Below are positions 35,383-44,897 of a stretch of DNA of 64,000 nt, piece by piece. Each line of letters begins with the position of its first letter. Position 1 is the first letter of the stretch. Source of the stretch: Allomesorhizobium camelthorni (GTDB lineage Bacteria; Pseudomonadota; Alphaproteobacteria; Rhizobiales; Rhizobiaceae); NCBI RefSeq assembly GCF_011045125.1, contig NZ_JAAKZF010000013.1, forward strand, positions 48,942 through 112,941, in the 5' to 3' direction. The notes under the pieces are model-generated. The model searched no databases. It saw nothing but the letters and a program-made list of their open reading frames with translations, and was not told the origin of the DNA. Both the position numbers and the translations under genes were made by a program.

Positions 35383-36265
35383 ACTTCCCGAAGTCGAGAC
35401 CGTGCGGCGCGGCCTGCAGCCGGTGATGGAGGGGGCCCGCATCGCGCGCGTCGAAACCCGACGGCCGGATTTGCGCTTCCCGCTGCCCGAACGCTTTGCC
35501 GAACGGCTCGAAGGACGCACCATCAGCGCGCTGGGCAGGCGCGCAAAATACCTTACCGCGCATGTCGACGGCGGGCCGACGCTGATCTGCCATCTCGGAA
35601 TGTCCGGATCTTTCCGGGTTGAAGCGGGTGCGGACAGCGATACTCCCGGCGCCTTCCACCGCGAACGCTCCAAGGCATCGGCGCACGACCATGTGGTGTT
35701 CCACATGGAGAAGCCGCGCGGCGAAACGGCGCGCGTGGTGTTCAACGACCCCAGGCGCTTCGGCTTCATGCTGTTTGCCGAAGGGGCCACCGACGACCAT
35801 CCGATGCTGGCCGGGCTAGGGATCGAGCCGACAGGCAACGCGCTCGACGGGCGACTGCTCCAGGAATTGTTCCAAGGCCGAAAATCGCCGCTCAAGGCGG
35901 CGCTGCTCGACCAGCGGCTGATCGCAGGCCTTGGCAATATATATGTCGCGGAGGCGCTGTGGCGCGCTGGCCTGTCGCCGCTTCGCGCGGCCGGAACGAT
36001 CGCCGAGCGGGGAAAGAAGGCCGCAGCCCGCGCGGATGCCCTGGCTGAAGCCGTGCGGTCGGTGATCGCCGACGCCATCAAGGCTGGCGGCTCGTCACTG
36101 CGGGACTATATCCAGGCCGACGGCTCGCTCGGTTATTTTCAGCATTCGTTCTCTGTCTATGACCGTGAGGGCGAGTCCTGTCCGACGCCCGGCTGCAAAG
36201 GCCATGTCACGCGCGTTGTGCAGAGCGGACGATCGACATTCTATTGCCCGTCCTGCCAGCGTTAG
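35375..36265 (+). CDS. mutM: Formamidopyrimidine-DNA glycosylase
   Basis: Removes 8-oxoguanine and other oxidised purines; 296 residues. The N-terminal [10 protein letters not shown] carries the catalytic Pro and Glu, Lys in [11 protein letters not shown] is conserved, and the C-terminus is a zinc finger ([10 protein letters not shown] and CPSCQR). The ATG at 35375 overlaps the deoB end, so deoB-mutM appear translationally linked. Standard length. Confidence 0.96.
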   Translation: MPELPEVETVRRGLQPVMEGARIARVETRRPDLRFPLPERFAERLEGRTISALGRRAKYLTAHVDGGPTLICHLGMSGSFRVEAGADSDTPGAFHRERSKASAHDHVVFHMEKPRGETARVVFNDPRRFGFMLFAEGATDDHPMLAGLGIEPTGNALDGRLLQELFQGRKSPLKAALLDQRLIAGLGNIYVAEALWRAGLSPLRAAGTIAERGKKAAARADALAEAVRSVIADAIKAGGSSLRDYIQADGSLGYFQHSFSVYDREGESCPTPGCKGHVTRVVQSGRSTFYCPSCQR

Positions 36266-36325
36266 GTTAGAGCAAAGTCTGCTCTAGGTCAGGGCGACAA
36301 CGCGCAGATTTCAGGAGAGCTTCCG

Positions 36326-37099
36326 ATGGCTTATGAAACGATCATCGTCGAAACGCGCGGCAAGGTCGGCCTTGTCACGCTCAACCGGCCGAATGCGCTG
36401 AATGCACTGAACTCGACCGTTCTTGCCGAAGTGCTGGCGGCGATGCAGATATTCGAAGCCAATCCGCGCATCGGCGCCATGGTGTTAACCGGCTCGGAAA
36501 AGGCGTTTGCGGCCGGCGCAGACATCAAGGAAATGCAGTCCAAGAGCTATGTCGACGCCTATTTCGAGGATTTCTTCGTCGGCTGGGAGCAGTTTGCCCG
36601 CATCCGCAAGCCGGTGATCGCTGCAGTCGCAGGATATGCGCTCGGCGGCGGCTGCGAACTCGCGATGATGTGCGATTTCATCATTGCCGCCGACAATGCC
36701 AAGTTCGGCCAGCCGGAAATCACGCTCGGCGTCATGCCCGGCATGGGCGGCTCGCAACGCCTCACCCGCTTCGTCGGCAAGTCCAAGGCCATGGACATGT
36801 GCCTCACCGGCCGGACGATGGACGCTGCCGAAGCCGAGCGCTCCGGCCTGGTGTCTCGCGTCGTGCCGATAGGCGAGCTTCTGGAGGAGGCGCTGAAGGC
36901 CGCGGCCAAGATCGCCGAATTCTCGCTGCCCGCCGTGATGATGGCGAAGGAAGCGGTCAATCGCTCGTATGAAACCACGCTGGCCGAAGGCCTGCGCTTC
37001 GAGCGCCGGCTCTTCCATTCCATGTTTGCGCTGGAGGACCAGAAGGAAGGCATGGCGGCCTTTGTCGAGAAGCGCTCGGCCAATTTCAGGAACCAGTGA
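36326..37099 (+). CDS. Enoyl-CoA hydratase/isomerase family protein
   Basis: Crotonase-fold enzyme of 257 residues for fatty-acid beta-oxidation. The oxyanion-hole segments [10 protein letters not shown] and [19 protein letters not shown] are intact, and the catalytic glutamates are in GGCELAM and [19 protein letters not shown], which fits a true short-chain enoyl-CoA hydratase. The gene order mutM-ech-rpsT-dnaA is conserved in Rhizobiales. Confidence 0.93.
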   Translation: MAYETIIVETRGKVGLVTLNRPNALNALNSTVLAEVLAAMQIFEANPRIGAMVLTGSEKAFAAGADIKEMQSKSYVDAYFEDFFVGWEQFARIRKPVIAAVAGYALGGGCELAMMCDFIIAADNAKFGQPEITLGVMPGMGGSQRLTRFVGKSKAMDMCLTGRTMDAAEAERSGLVSRVVPIGELLEEALKAAAKIAEFSLPAVMMAKEAVNRSYETTLAEGLRFERRLFHSMFALEDQKEGMAAFVEKRSANFRNQ

Positions 37100-37139
37100 C
37101 CGCCACCGCGAACCCGTTCAAAATCGCACCCAAACAGCG

Positions 37140-37168
37140 TTGACGCGCCGGGAAAGCTGCACTATAAG
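37140..37168 (+). promoter_or_regulatory. Sigma-70 type promoter of rpsT
   Basis: TTGACG at 37140-37145, 17 bases, then TATAAG at 37163-37168, close to the consensus. It lies about 95 bases ahead of the rpsT start, leaving a leader of roughly 88 nt. Confidence 0.7.
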
Positions 37169-37263
37169 CCGCACCAACCGAGGCGGCCTGTGGCTGCCCG
37201 TTTGTTTTTTGCGCCCCGAGCTAAAATCCGGGCGCCCATGCAGAGATTGAAAAGAGAGGCACC

Positions 37264-37530
37264 ATGGCCAATACGTCTTCGGCCAAGAAGGCTACGCGCA
37301 AGATCGCACGGCGCACCGCGATGAACAAGAACCGTCGCTCGCGCGTCCGGACCTATGTCCGCAAGGTCGAGGAAGCGCTGGCCGCCGGCGACAAGACCGC
37401 CGCGGAGGCGGCCTTCCTGGCTGCCCAGCCGGAACTGATGCGCGCGGCGACCAAGGGCGTTATGCACAAGAACACCGCTTCCCGCAAAGTTTCGCGGCTG
37501 GCCCAGCGCCTCAAGACGCTGTCTGCCTGA
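37264..37530 (+). CDS. rpsT: 30S ribosomal protein S20
   Basis: An 88-residue, strongly basic helical protein that binds 16S r[23 protein letters not shown] and the [18 protein letters not shown] segment are typical, ending [17 protein letters not shown] ribosome-binding site precedes the ATG. A promoter lies upstream and a terminator downstream, so it is probably its own transcription unit. Confidence 0.97.
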   Translation: MANTSSAKKATRKIARRTAMNKNRRSRVRTYVRKVEEALAAGDKTAAEAAFLAAQPELMRAATKGVMHKNTASRKVSRLAQRLKTLSA

Positions 37531-37556
37531 CGCACAGGAAGCGCCCGACCGAAACG

Positions 37557-37583
37557 AACCCGGCCTAATCCGCCGGGTTTTTT
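37557..37583 (+). terminator. Rho-independent terminator of rpsT
   Basis: Stem AACCCGGC / GCCGGGTT with a 7-base loop followed by a run of Ts to 37583; 27 bases after the rpsT stop. Confidence 0.88.
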
Positions 37584-38343
37584 CGTTTGCCGACAATGGG
37601 TTGCAAAATACCCGCAACAGGATGCCCTAGGGGAAGTCCCAGGAGTTGCAACTGTTTTGCCGGCATATGCAGGATTTCTGAAGTTTGGCGGCCGAAAGCC
37701 CCACGCCGGCGGATAACTCGCCTGACAGATTTTTTCTTTACAAATCATACACTTGCAGATGGTTATCCACAGGTTATTCAATATACCGGTGGATGATCCG
37801 GGGCAATTAGCTGTCAAGCAAATATTTTAAAAATATTTCCCGCGAGGGCCCGAATTCGGCAACCAGCGAGAAACGATTTGAATCCACACGCTTTTGTCGT
37901 TTCGGCGACCAACGGCGCCCCGGAGTCAGGCAATTCACCAATCAGATTCATTAAAAATCCGTTAGCTGCGGCCTTGCCCTGTCCACAGCGATTTTTGTAA
38001 TGTCTGTCTATCGAAAGGGGCGGGCCAATGGCCTGACGACCTAGCAGGAAATCGCAGAATTTGAGCGTGGGGTTTATCTCTGCGAACGGACTGGGTTGCC
38101 TTTTCGGGCATGTAGGGGACTGGGGCAAGACAAAATTTCGGGAAGCGAGTGCGCTCTGGCTATTTGCCGGAAACGAACTTCCTTTGCCTTGTTTGGGGTG
38201 AAGCCGGTGCGGGCGGGGACAAGCCCGTGCCGGCAATCAAGGAACTGTATCGTCGGGCAGGTGCTCGGCGATCGGGACCGACTGTCGACAATGCGCGGCG
38301 CGGCGTCGGCGGAGCAACAGAAATGAAAACGAGGGATTGACCA
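37584..38343. promoter_or_regulatory. dnaA upstream region with DnaA boxes and an AT-rich segment
   Basis: This 760-base gap has no credible gene. It carries a perfect DnaA box TTATCCACA at 37763-37771 and two weaker boxes in the same direction (GAATCCACA at 37880-37888, CTGTCCACA at 37979-37987). A 19-base A/T-only palindromic run lies at 37820-37838, a CtrA-like TTAA-N7-TTAG at 37951-37965 and CcrM-type GANTC sites at 37880-37884 and 37945-37949. At the least this is the autoregulated dnaA promoter; it may also be an origin. The last 250 bases show nothing clear. Confidence 0.6.
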
Positions 38344-39876
38344 ATGCAAAGCGGCGTCGAGAGGGAAGCAAAGTCCGGCTTTTCTTTTCCTGGAAATCCG
38401 ATCGGGGGGGATGGCATAGTGGTGGCCGGCAACGCGGAGAAGGCATTCGACAAGGTCAAGGCGCAACTGAAGGCGCGTCTAGGAGGCGAGGTCTATTCCA
38501 GCTGGTTCGGCCGGATGAAGGTGACCGAAGCGTCCAAAGGCCTGGTCCGGATTTCCGTGCCGACCGCGTTCCTGCGCTCCTGGATCAACAGCCACTATCT
38601 CGACCTGATTTCCGAGCTTTGGAAGCAGGAAGATCCCGACGTCCTGAAGATCGACATCGTGGTGCGCACCGCGACCCGCATGGCGGCTCCTGCCGGCGAG
38701 ACCGAGCCGACCTTCGCCCGCAAGGCAACACGGCAGACTCACACCGCGCTTTCGGCCGGCACCGCCGCGGCGGCTGCGATCGAACGGGCGACGCCCACCC
38801 GGGCAAACGGTGCCGAGGTGGAGTTCCGGCAGAGCGTTCTCGGCTCGCCGCTCGACCCGCGCTATACGTTCCAGTCCTTCATCGAAGGACCGTCAAATCG
38901 CGTCGCGCTGGCTGCGTCCAAGGCCGTGGCCGAATCGACCTCGCGGTTCAACCCGCTGTTCCTCCACGCCACAGTCGGGCTCGGCAAGACCCATCTTTTG
39001 CAAGCGATCGCCGCGGAGTCCCTGAAGCAGAACCCGAAATCGCGGGTGGTCTATCTGACGGCAGAATATTTCATGTGGCGCTTCGCCACCGCCATCCGCG
39101 ACAACAATGCGCTGACGCTCAAGGAGCAGCTGCGCGACATCGATCTCTTGATCATCGACGACATGCAGTTCCTGCAGGGGAAATCGATCCAGCACGAATT
39201 CTGCCATCTGATCAACATGCTGCTCGACAGCGCCAAACAGGTCGTGGTGGCGGCAGACCGGCCGCCTTCCGAGCTGGAATCGCTCGAGCCGCGCGTGCGT
39301 TCGCGGCTGAATGGCGGCGTTGCGCTGGAAATGTCGGCACCGGATTTCGGCATGCGGCTCGGCATGCTGCAGTTGCGGCTGGCCAGCGCCAAGGCCGAGG
39401 ATCCTGCACTCGACATATCGGAGGAGATCCTGACCCATGTCGCGCGCACCGTCACCGGCAGCGGCAGGGAACTGGAAGGCGCTTTCAACCAGCTCTTGTT
39501 TCGTCAGTCCTTCGAGCCGCAGATCACGATCGACCGCATCGACGAGATCCTCGGCCATATCTACCGCTCTGGCGAGCCGAAGCGGGTGCGCATCGAGGAT
39601 ATTCAGCGGATCGTGGCGCGGCACTACAATGTGTCCAAGACCGAGCTTCTGTCGAACCGGCGCACGCGCACCATCGTCAAGCCGCGGCAGATCGCCATGT
39701 ATCTGGCCAAGGTGATGACGCCGCGCTCGCTGCCCGAGATCGGCAGGCGTTTCGGCGGCCGCGACCACACCACGGTGCTGCACGCAGTACGCAAGATCGA
39801 GGATCTGTCCGGCGGCGACAACACGCTGGCGCAGGAACTGGAATTGCTGCGCAGGCTTATCAGCGACCAAGCTTGA
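38344..39876 (+). CDS. dnaA: Chromosomal replication initiator protein DnaA
   Basis: Opens the replication origin; 510 residues with the four usual domains. Domain I is at about 27-100 ([20 protein letters not shown]), a linker follows, the AAA+ domain has Walker [12 protein letters not shown] (near 208) and Walker [13 protein letters not shown], and the DNA-binding domain IV carries the signature [23 protein letters not shown] seven bases ahead supports the ATG at 38344. DnaA boxes upstream suggest autoregulation. Confidence 0.97.
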   Translation: MQSGVEREAKSGFSFPGNPIGGDGIVVAGNAEKAFDKVKAQLKARLGGEVYSSWFGRMKVTEASKGLVRISVPTAFLRSWINSHYLDLISELWKQEDPDVLKIDIVVRTATRMAAPAGETEPTFARKATRQTHTALSAGTAAAAAIERATPTRANGAEVEFRQSVLGSPLDPRYTFQSFIEGPSNRVALAASKAVAESTSRFNPLFLHATVGLGKTHLLQAIAAESLKQNPKSRVVYLTAEYFMWRFATAIRDNNALTLKEQLRDIDLLIIDDMQFLQGKSIQHEFCHLINMLLDSAKQVVVAADRPPSELESLEPRVRSRLNGGVALEMSAPDFGMRLGMLQLRLASAKAEDPALDISEEILTHVARTVTGSGRELEGAFNQLLFRQSFEPQITIDRIDEILGHIYRSGEPKRVRIEDIQRIVARHYNVSKTELLSNRRTRTIVKPRQIAMYLAKVMTPRSLPEIGRRFGGRDHTTVLHAVRKIEDLSGGDNTLAQELELLRRLISDQA

Positions 39877-39892
39877 GCCACGAAGGACAAGC

Positions 39893-39959
39893 AGCCGGCC
39901 GCCAGGGGCCGGCTTATCCCCAGAAAGACCGCGGAACCGTACCCTTGCGGTTTCGCGGG
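39893..39959. other. Two hairpins between dnaA and dnaN
   Basis: A perfect 8-base stem AGCCGGCC / GGCCGGCT (39893-39914), then a second imperfect stem CCGCGGAACCG / CGGTTTCGCGG (39929-39958) followed after some bases by T-rich sequence. They could end the dnaA transcript or slow read-through to dnaN; the T-tract is weak. Confidence 0.45.
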
Positions 39960-40072
39960 CTTGCCTTTCGAAGCTTTTTCTTGTCAGTCTGACGCATTCT
40001 GTCCAAGTTGGGCCTTACGCGGGAATCCGAGCCCGGAATTCCGCTCCTTCGTTCAAGCGAGCCTATTTCGTC

Positions 40073-41191
40073 ATGCGTGTAATCCTCGAACGCTCAAACC
40101 TCTTGAAGTCGCTGAACCACGTCCATCGCGTGGTCGAACGGCGCAACACCATCCCGATCCTGTCCAACGTGCTGCTCGCCGCCGAGGGCCAGAGCCTCGA
40201 ACTGAAGGCGACAGACCTCGACCTCGAAATCACCGAGGCGACGGCGGCCAAGGTCGAGCGCGCCGGCGCCACTACCGTTCCGGCGCATCTGCTCTACGAC
40301 ATCGTGCGCAAGCTGCCGGAAGGCGCGGAGGTGATGCTGAAGACCGACGAGGACGGCAACGCCATGACAGTTGCGTCGGGGCGGTCGAGCTTCCGCCTGC
40401 AGTGCCTGCCGCAGTCGGATTTTCCGGAACTCTCGGCCGGCTCGTTCTCGCATATTTTCCGCTTGGAATCGGCGGCTCTGAAGGGACTGATCGACAAGAC
40501 GCAGTTCGCGATCTCGACCGAAGAAACGCGCTACTATCTGAACGGGATCTATTTCCACGCCATCGAGACCGGCGGCAAGTTGAAGCTGCGTTCGGTTGCG
40601 ACCGACGGCCACCGGCTGGCGCGGGCCGAAATGGATGCGCCGGCTGGCTCCGAAGGCATGCCGGGCATCATCATTCCGCGCAAGACGGTCAGCGAGTTGC
40701 AGAAGCTCGTGGACGATCCGGACGTGGCGGTCACCACGGAACTGTCGGACACCAAGATCCGCTTCACCATCGGCAGCGTGATTTTGACCTCCAAACTGAT
40801 CGACGGCACATTCCCGGACTATCAGCGCGTTATCCCGACCGGCAACGACAAGAAGCTCATCATCGACCGCGAGACGTTTGCACGCGCGGTGGATCGGGTT
40901 TCAACAATATCGTCGGAGCGCGGCCGCGCCGTGAAGCTGTCGATTTCGGACGGGCAGGTCACGCTGGCGGTAAACAATCCCGATTCGGGAAGCGCGACCG
41001 AGGAGCTGGCCGCCGACTACTCGTCCGACCCGATCGAGATCGGCTTCAACGCAAAATACCTGCTGGATGTCGCGGCGCAGCTTTCGGGCAGCGAAGCACG
41101 CTTCATGCTGGCCGATGCCGGGTCGCCGACCCTGATTCACGATACATCGGACGAGCATGCGCTCTACGTGCTCATGCCGATGCGCGTTTAG
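40073..41191 (+). CDS. dnaN: DNA polymerase III beta subunit (sliding clamp)
   Basis: Ring-shaped processivity clamp of 372 residues with three repeats of the clamp fold. MRVILERSNLLKSLNHVHRV at the start, the NTIPILSNVLL segment, FPDYQRVIPTGNDKKLI in the second-third domain linker and the C-terminal YVLMPMRV tail that lines the peptide-binding pocket are all standard. Gene order dnaA-dnaN-recF is the classical one. Confidence 0.97.
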   Translation: MRVILERSNLLKSLNHVHRVVERRNTIPILSNVLLAAEGQSLELKATDLDLEITEATAAKVERAGATTVPAHLLYDIVRKLPEGAEVMLKTDEDGNAMTVASGRSSFRLQCLPQSDFPELSAGSFSHIFRLESAALKGLIDKTQFAISTEETRYYLNGIYFHAIETGGKLKLRSVATDGHRLARAEMDAPAGSEGMPGIIIPRKTVSELQKLVDDPDVAVTTELSDTKIRFTIGSVILTSKLIDGTFPDYQRVIPTGNDKKLIIDRETFARAVDRVSTISSERGRAVKLSISDGQVTLAVNNPDSGSATEELAADYSSDPIEIGFNAKYLLDVAAQLSGSEARFMLADAGSPTLIHDTSDEHALYVLMPMRV

Positions 41192-41221
41192 GAATGGGCC
41201 TGACCCGGACCGGAGCCCGAC

Positions 41222-42358
41222 GTGGAAACGGTCCACATAAGCAAGCTCACGCTTGCCGATTTCCGCAACTATGCGGCGCTCGCGCTCGATCTCAAGCCCG
41301 GGCCGGTGGTGTTCACCGGCGAAAACGGCGCCGGCAAAACCAATCTGCTTGAAGCGATATCCTTCCTGACCCCTGGGCGCGGACTGCGCCGCGCGCCCTA
41401 TGGCGATGTCGTCCGCGAGGGCAGCGCCGGTGGCTTCGCCGTTCACGCCAGCCTCGATGGGCCGGAGGGTCCGGTGGAGATCGGCACCGGCACCAGTGGC
41501 GCGGAGGCTGAGAGCGGACGGCGGGTGCGCATAAATGGCGCCAATGCCCGCTCCGCCGAGGACATGCTCGAATGGCTGCGCGTGGTGTGGCTGACGCCGG
41601 CCATGGACGCGCTATTCACCGGGCCGGCGGGCGACCGGCGGCGATTCCTCGACCGGCTGGTGCTGGCGATAGATGCACGCCATGGCCAGCGGGCGCTGGA
41701 CTACGAGAAGGCGATGCGCGGGCGCAACCGATTGCTTGCCGAGGATTCGCGCGACCGCGCCTGGTTCGAGGCGATCGAGGGCCAGATGGCCGAAACCGGA
41801 GTGGCGATCGCGGCGGCGCGCGTCGAGCTGGTGCGGCTGCTTGCGGCGATGATCGAAAAACTGCCCGACAGGGGGCCGTTTCCGCAGGCCGACATTAGCC
41901 TGGCCGGAACGCTGGAGGCGCGGATCGGGCTGGAGCCGGCGGTTGACACGGAGGAAGCTTTTCGCGAGGCGCTGGCGCAGGGTCGCGACCGCGACCGCGC
42001 AGCCGGCCGCACACTGGAAGGGCCGCACCGCTCCGATTTGATCGTGCGCCACCACCCCAAGGCTATGCCGGCGGAGCTCTGCTCCACGGGCGAGCAGAAG
42101 GCGTTGCTGGTCGGCATTGTGCTTTCGCATGCCAGGCTTTGCGGCGAGATGTCGGGGCAGGTGCCGATCCTGCTGCTCGACGAAATCGCCGCGCATCTCG
42201 ATACAGGCCGGCGTGCCGCGCTGTTTTCCATCCTGGAGGAACTGAACTGCCAGGTGTTCATGACCGGCACGGAGCCGGCGCTGTTTTCCAGCCTGAAGGG
42301 CAAGGCGCAGTTTCTGACCGTCGATCACGGCCGCGTCTTTCCGACGGCAGACGCCTGA
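41222..42358 (+). CDS. recF: DNA replication and repair protein RecF
   Basis: SMC-like ATPase of 378 residues that, with RecO and RecR, loads RecA at gaps. Walker A GENGAGKTNLLEAISF at about 38-53, the RecF signature RRRFLDRLVLAID, the ABC-type signature STGEQKALLVGIVLSHA and Walker B PILLLDEIAAHLD are present. The GTG at 41222 is the start, following dnaN by 30 bases. RecR, its partner, is at the other end of this window. Confidence 0.95.
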   Translation: METVHISKLTLADFRNYAALALDLKPGPVVFTGENGAGKTNLLEAISFLTPGRGLRRAPYGDVVREGSAGGFAVHASLDGPEGPVEIGTGTSGAEAESGRRVRINGANARSAEDMLEWLRVVWLTPAMDALFTGPAGDRRRFLDRLVLAIDARHGQRALDYEKAMRGRNRLLAEDSRDRAWFEAIEGQMAETGVAIAAARVELVRLLAAMIEKLPDRGPFPQADISLAGTLEARIGLEPAVDTEEAFREALAQGRDRDRAAGRTLEGPHRSDLIVRHHPKAMPAELCSTGEQKALLVGIVLSHARLCGEMSGQVPILLLDEIAAHLDTGRRAALFSILEELNCQVFMTGTEPALFSSLKGKAQFLTVDHGRVFPTADA

Positions 42359-42389
42359 CAAGCGTTGCGGACCGCATTATGGTCGCGCC

Positions 42390-43148
42390 ATGGATGCCGC
42401 GACGCCGCTTACACCTGAAGAACTCGAGCGCTATGCGCGCCACATCGTGCTGCCTGAAATCGGCGGCGCGGGCCAGCAGAAGCTGAAGCGCGCGCGCGTG
42501 CTGGTGATCGGCGCGGGCGGGCTTGGCGCGCCGGTGCTGCAATATCTCGCGGCGGCCGGCATCGGCACGCTGGCCATAGTGGACAATGATCACGTGTCGC
42601 TGTCGAACCTGCAGCGGCAGGTGGTGCACGACACCCAGTCGATCGGCATGGCCAAGACCGAAAGCGCGCGGGCGGCGATTTCCCGGATAAACCCGAACGT
42701 CATCGTCATCCTGCACGATCTGCGCGTGACGGCGGCGAATGCCGCACAGCTCGTGTCGCAATACGACATCGTCGCCGACGGTTCGGACAATTTCGAGACG
42801 CGCTATGCGATCGCCGATGCATGCGCGGCGGAAGGAAAGCCGCTGGTGCATGCGGCGGTCGGGCGTTTCGACGGCTCGATTACCGTGCTGAAGCCCTTCG
42901 AGAGCGACGCGGAAGGGCGGCCGAACCCGAGCTATCGCGATCTTTTCCCCTCCCCGCCGCCGCCTGGCTTGGTGCCTTCTTGCGCGGAGGCCGGCATTCT
43001 GGGCGCGTTGACCGGCGTGGTCGGGACGCTGCAGGCTATGGAGGTAATCAAGCTCGTCACCGGCATCGGCGAGCCGCTGGTGGGAAAACTGCTCCTCTAC
43101 GATGCGCTTGCCGCGCGTTTCGAGACGATGCGCTACAAGCGGGCCTGA
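42390..43148 (+). CDS. moeB: MoeB/ThiF family adenylyltransferase
   Basis: E1-like enzyme of 252 residues that adenylates the C-terminus of a ubiquitin-like sulfur carrier (MoaD or ThiS). The ATP-binding GAGGLGAPVLQYLAAAG is at 41-57, followed by NLQRQVVH and the GSDNFETRY metal/adenylate loop. Cys198 in VPSCAEAG is conserved. The first zinc CxxC of E. coli-type MoeB is replaced by Ser-Tyr-Arg-Asp (181-184) and the second pair is missing at the C-terminus, so it probably lacks zinc. Whether it serves MoaD or ThiS cannot be told. Confidence 0.88.
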   Translation: MDAATPLTPEELERYARHIVLPEIGGAGQQKLKRARVLVIGAGGLGAPVLQYLAAAGIGTLAIVDNDHVSLSNLQRQVVHDTQSIGMAKTESARAAISRINPNVIVILHDLRVTAANAAQLVSQYDIVADGSDNFETRYAIADACAAEGKPLVHAAVGRFDGSITVLKPFESDAEGRPNPSYRDLFPSPPPPGLVPSCAEAGILGALTGVVGTLQAMEVIKLVTGIGEPLVGKLLLYDALAARFETMRYKRA

Positions 43149-43152
43149 CCGG

Positions 43153-43641
43153 ATGCGCGACGCGCCGACCGCGCTGATCGAGCGGCTGTCTGCCGGCTTC
43201 AACCGCTGGGAAGAAGTGCTTTCGCTGATCAACCGCTCCTTCGCCTATATGGACGGTGTTATCGACCCGCCATCATCGGCCCATCGGCTCACAACGGAAA
43301 GCCTGCGCCGCGAGGCTGAGGAAGAGATCGGATTTCTGGCGACGAGCGAGGGCAGGGTGGTCGGCTGCGTCTTCATGGTCGAGCGGGAGCATGATTGCTA
43401 CGTCGGCAAGCTGGCGGTTGAGCCGGAACTCCAGGGCCAAGGGATCGGTAAAAAGCTCGTCGAGGCGGCCGAGGAGTTCGCAGCGAGCTGCGGCAAGGAA
43501 GCGCTGGAACTGCAGACGCGCATAGAGTTGACCGCCAACCACGCCGCATTCGCCCGGCTCGGCTTTCGCGAAACGGCACGTACAGCGCATGCCGGCTATG
43601 AACGGCCAACGTCTATCACCATGCGCAAGGTGCTGCGGTGA
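43153..43641 (+). CDS. GNAT family N-acetyltransferase
   Basis: A 162-residue GNAT protein; substrate unknown. The conserved core YVGKLAVEPELQGQGIGKKL holds the full acetyl-CoA loop Q-G-Q-G-I-G, and NHAAFARLGFRETARTAHAG is the usual last part. It begins 4 bases after moeB and its stop overlaps the AcnX large-subunit start (GTGA), so it is translated together with the dehydratase genes. Start ATG at 43153; the frame is open from 43102 but that part overlaps moeB. Confidence 0.88.
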   Translation: MRDAPTALIERLSAGFNRWEEVLSLINRSFAYMDGVIDPPSSAHRLTTESLRREAEEEIGFLATSEGRVVGCVFMVEREHDCYVGKLAVEPELQGQGIGKKLVEAAEEFAASCGKEALELQTRIELTANHAAFARLGFRETARTAHAGYERPTSITMRKVLR

Positions 43642-44897
43642 CGCTCGCGCTGTCGGCGGAAGAACGCCCGATTGCCGACGGTGAGCATGGAGCCGGCGCG
43701 GCGATGGCGATGCGGATTGTGGCCGAGAGTGCGCGGCTGCTTGGCGCACCGCGGCTGATCCCGATCGCCTCGGCGCACATCGACGGGGCGCTCTACCACG
43801 GCGATTCCGGCACGCTGTTCGCCGAAAAGCTGGTGGAAGGCGGCGCGCGGGTGGCGGTGCGGGCGACGTTGAATGTCGGCGCGCTCGACCTGATGGGGTG
43901 CTCGCGGGTGCGGCTGGAGGAGCCCGAGCGCGGCATGGCGCGGCGAATGATGGAGGCCTACCGCAGGCTCGGCTGCGAGCAGAGCTGGACCTGCGCGCCT
44001 TATCAGGCAGGCCATCGCCCGGCGTTCGGCAGCGACGTCGCCTGGGGCGAATCCAATGCGGTCGTGTTCTGCAATTCGGTGCTCGGGGCGCGGACAAACC
44101 GCTATGGCGATTTCCTCGACATCGCCTGCGCCATCACCGGCCGCGCGCCCGATTACGGCCTGCACCGGCCGGAAAACCGCATCGCCACGCTTGTTTTCGA
44201 CGTAAGCGCCCTGCCCGCAGAGTTCATGGCGTCCGAGATCGCCTGGCCGGTGCTCGGCAGCCTCTATGGCCGGGAGGTTGGGAATACGGTCGGGGTGGTT
44301 GCGGGAGTGCAAGGCCATCCGGGCGACGATGCGCTGAAGGCATTCGGCGCGGCTGCGGCCTCGACCGGCGCGGTCGGGCTTTTTCATATCGCCGGCGTGA
44401 CGCCGGAAGCACCCGACGTAAAGACGGCGCTGGGTTTTGGGCTGCCGCAAGCGACGATTTGCGTGACACCCGACATGGCAGCGGACGCACAGGCGCGGCT
44501 GTCGACGGCTGAAGCGCCGGACGCAATCGATGCCGTGGCGATCGGCAGCCCGCATCTGTCGCTCGCCGAGTTCGACGCGCTGGAGAGCCTGGTCGCGGGG
44601 CGGCGGCTCACCGTGCCGATCCACGCCTGCACCGGCCGCCACGTGCTCTCCAAACTGGAACGGAACGGGCGGCGGCAGGCGCTGGAAGCGCTGGGCGTGG
44701 TCATCGTCGCCGACACCTGCGTCGTCGTCACGCCGATACTGGCCGACAGGCCGGGCGGCGTCCTGATGACCAATTCCGGGAAATTCGCGCAATATGCGCC
44801 GGGAAATACCGGCTATTCGGTGCTCTACGGCTCGCTGGCCGACTGCGTGGAGAGCGCGGTTGCCGGCAGGCCCGTGTTTTCGGAAGCCCTTGCATGA
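43638..44897 (+). CDS. Aconitase X large (catalytic) subunit
   Basis: A 419-residue protein of the AcnX family (formerly DUF521). Family blocks are seen: LDLMGCSRVRLEEPERGMAR, GCEQSWTCAPYQAG, WGESNAVVFCNSVLGARTN and the C-terminal VTPILADRPGGVLMTNSGKF (residues about 370-390). The cysteines in WTCAPY, FCNSV and ADTC are candidates for the iron or iron-sulfur site. Characterised bacterial members with a separate small subunit dehydrate cis-3-hydroxy-L-proline; archaeal ones act on mevalonate 5-phosphate. No proline racemase or hydroxyproline gene is nearby, so the substrate is open. Start GTG overlaps the GNAT stop. Confidence 0.85.
   Translation: MTLALSAEERPIADGEHGAGAAMAMRIVAESARLLGAPRLIPIASAHIDGALYHGDSGTLFAEKLVEGGARVAVRATLNVGALDLMGCSRVRLEEPERGMARRMMEAYRRLGCEQSWTCAPYQAGHRPAFGSDVAWGESNAVVFCNSVLGARTNRYGDFLDIACAITGRAPDYGLHRPENRIATLVFDVSALPAEFMASEIAWPVLGSLYGREVGNTVGVVAGVQGHPGDDALKAFGAAAASTGAVGLFHIAGVTPEAPDVKTALGFGLPQATICVTPDMAADAQARLSTAEAPDAIDAVAIGSPHLSLAEFDALESLVAGRRLTVPIHACTGRHVLSKLERNGRRQALEALGVVIVADTCVVVTPILADRPGGVLMTNSGKFAQYAPGNTGYSVLYGSLADCVESAVAGRPVFSEALA

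Noticed and set aside
37880..37888. T-loop-like TTTGAATCC suggesting a tRNA remnant
   Set aside because: No acceptor stem or anticodon arm around it; read instead as a partial DnaA box.
38096..38340. Small open frames between rpsT and dnaA
   Set aside because: No ribosome-binding site, no conserved features and no codon bias; treated as non-coding control DNA.
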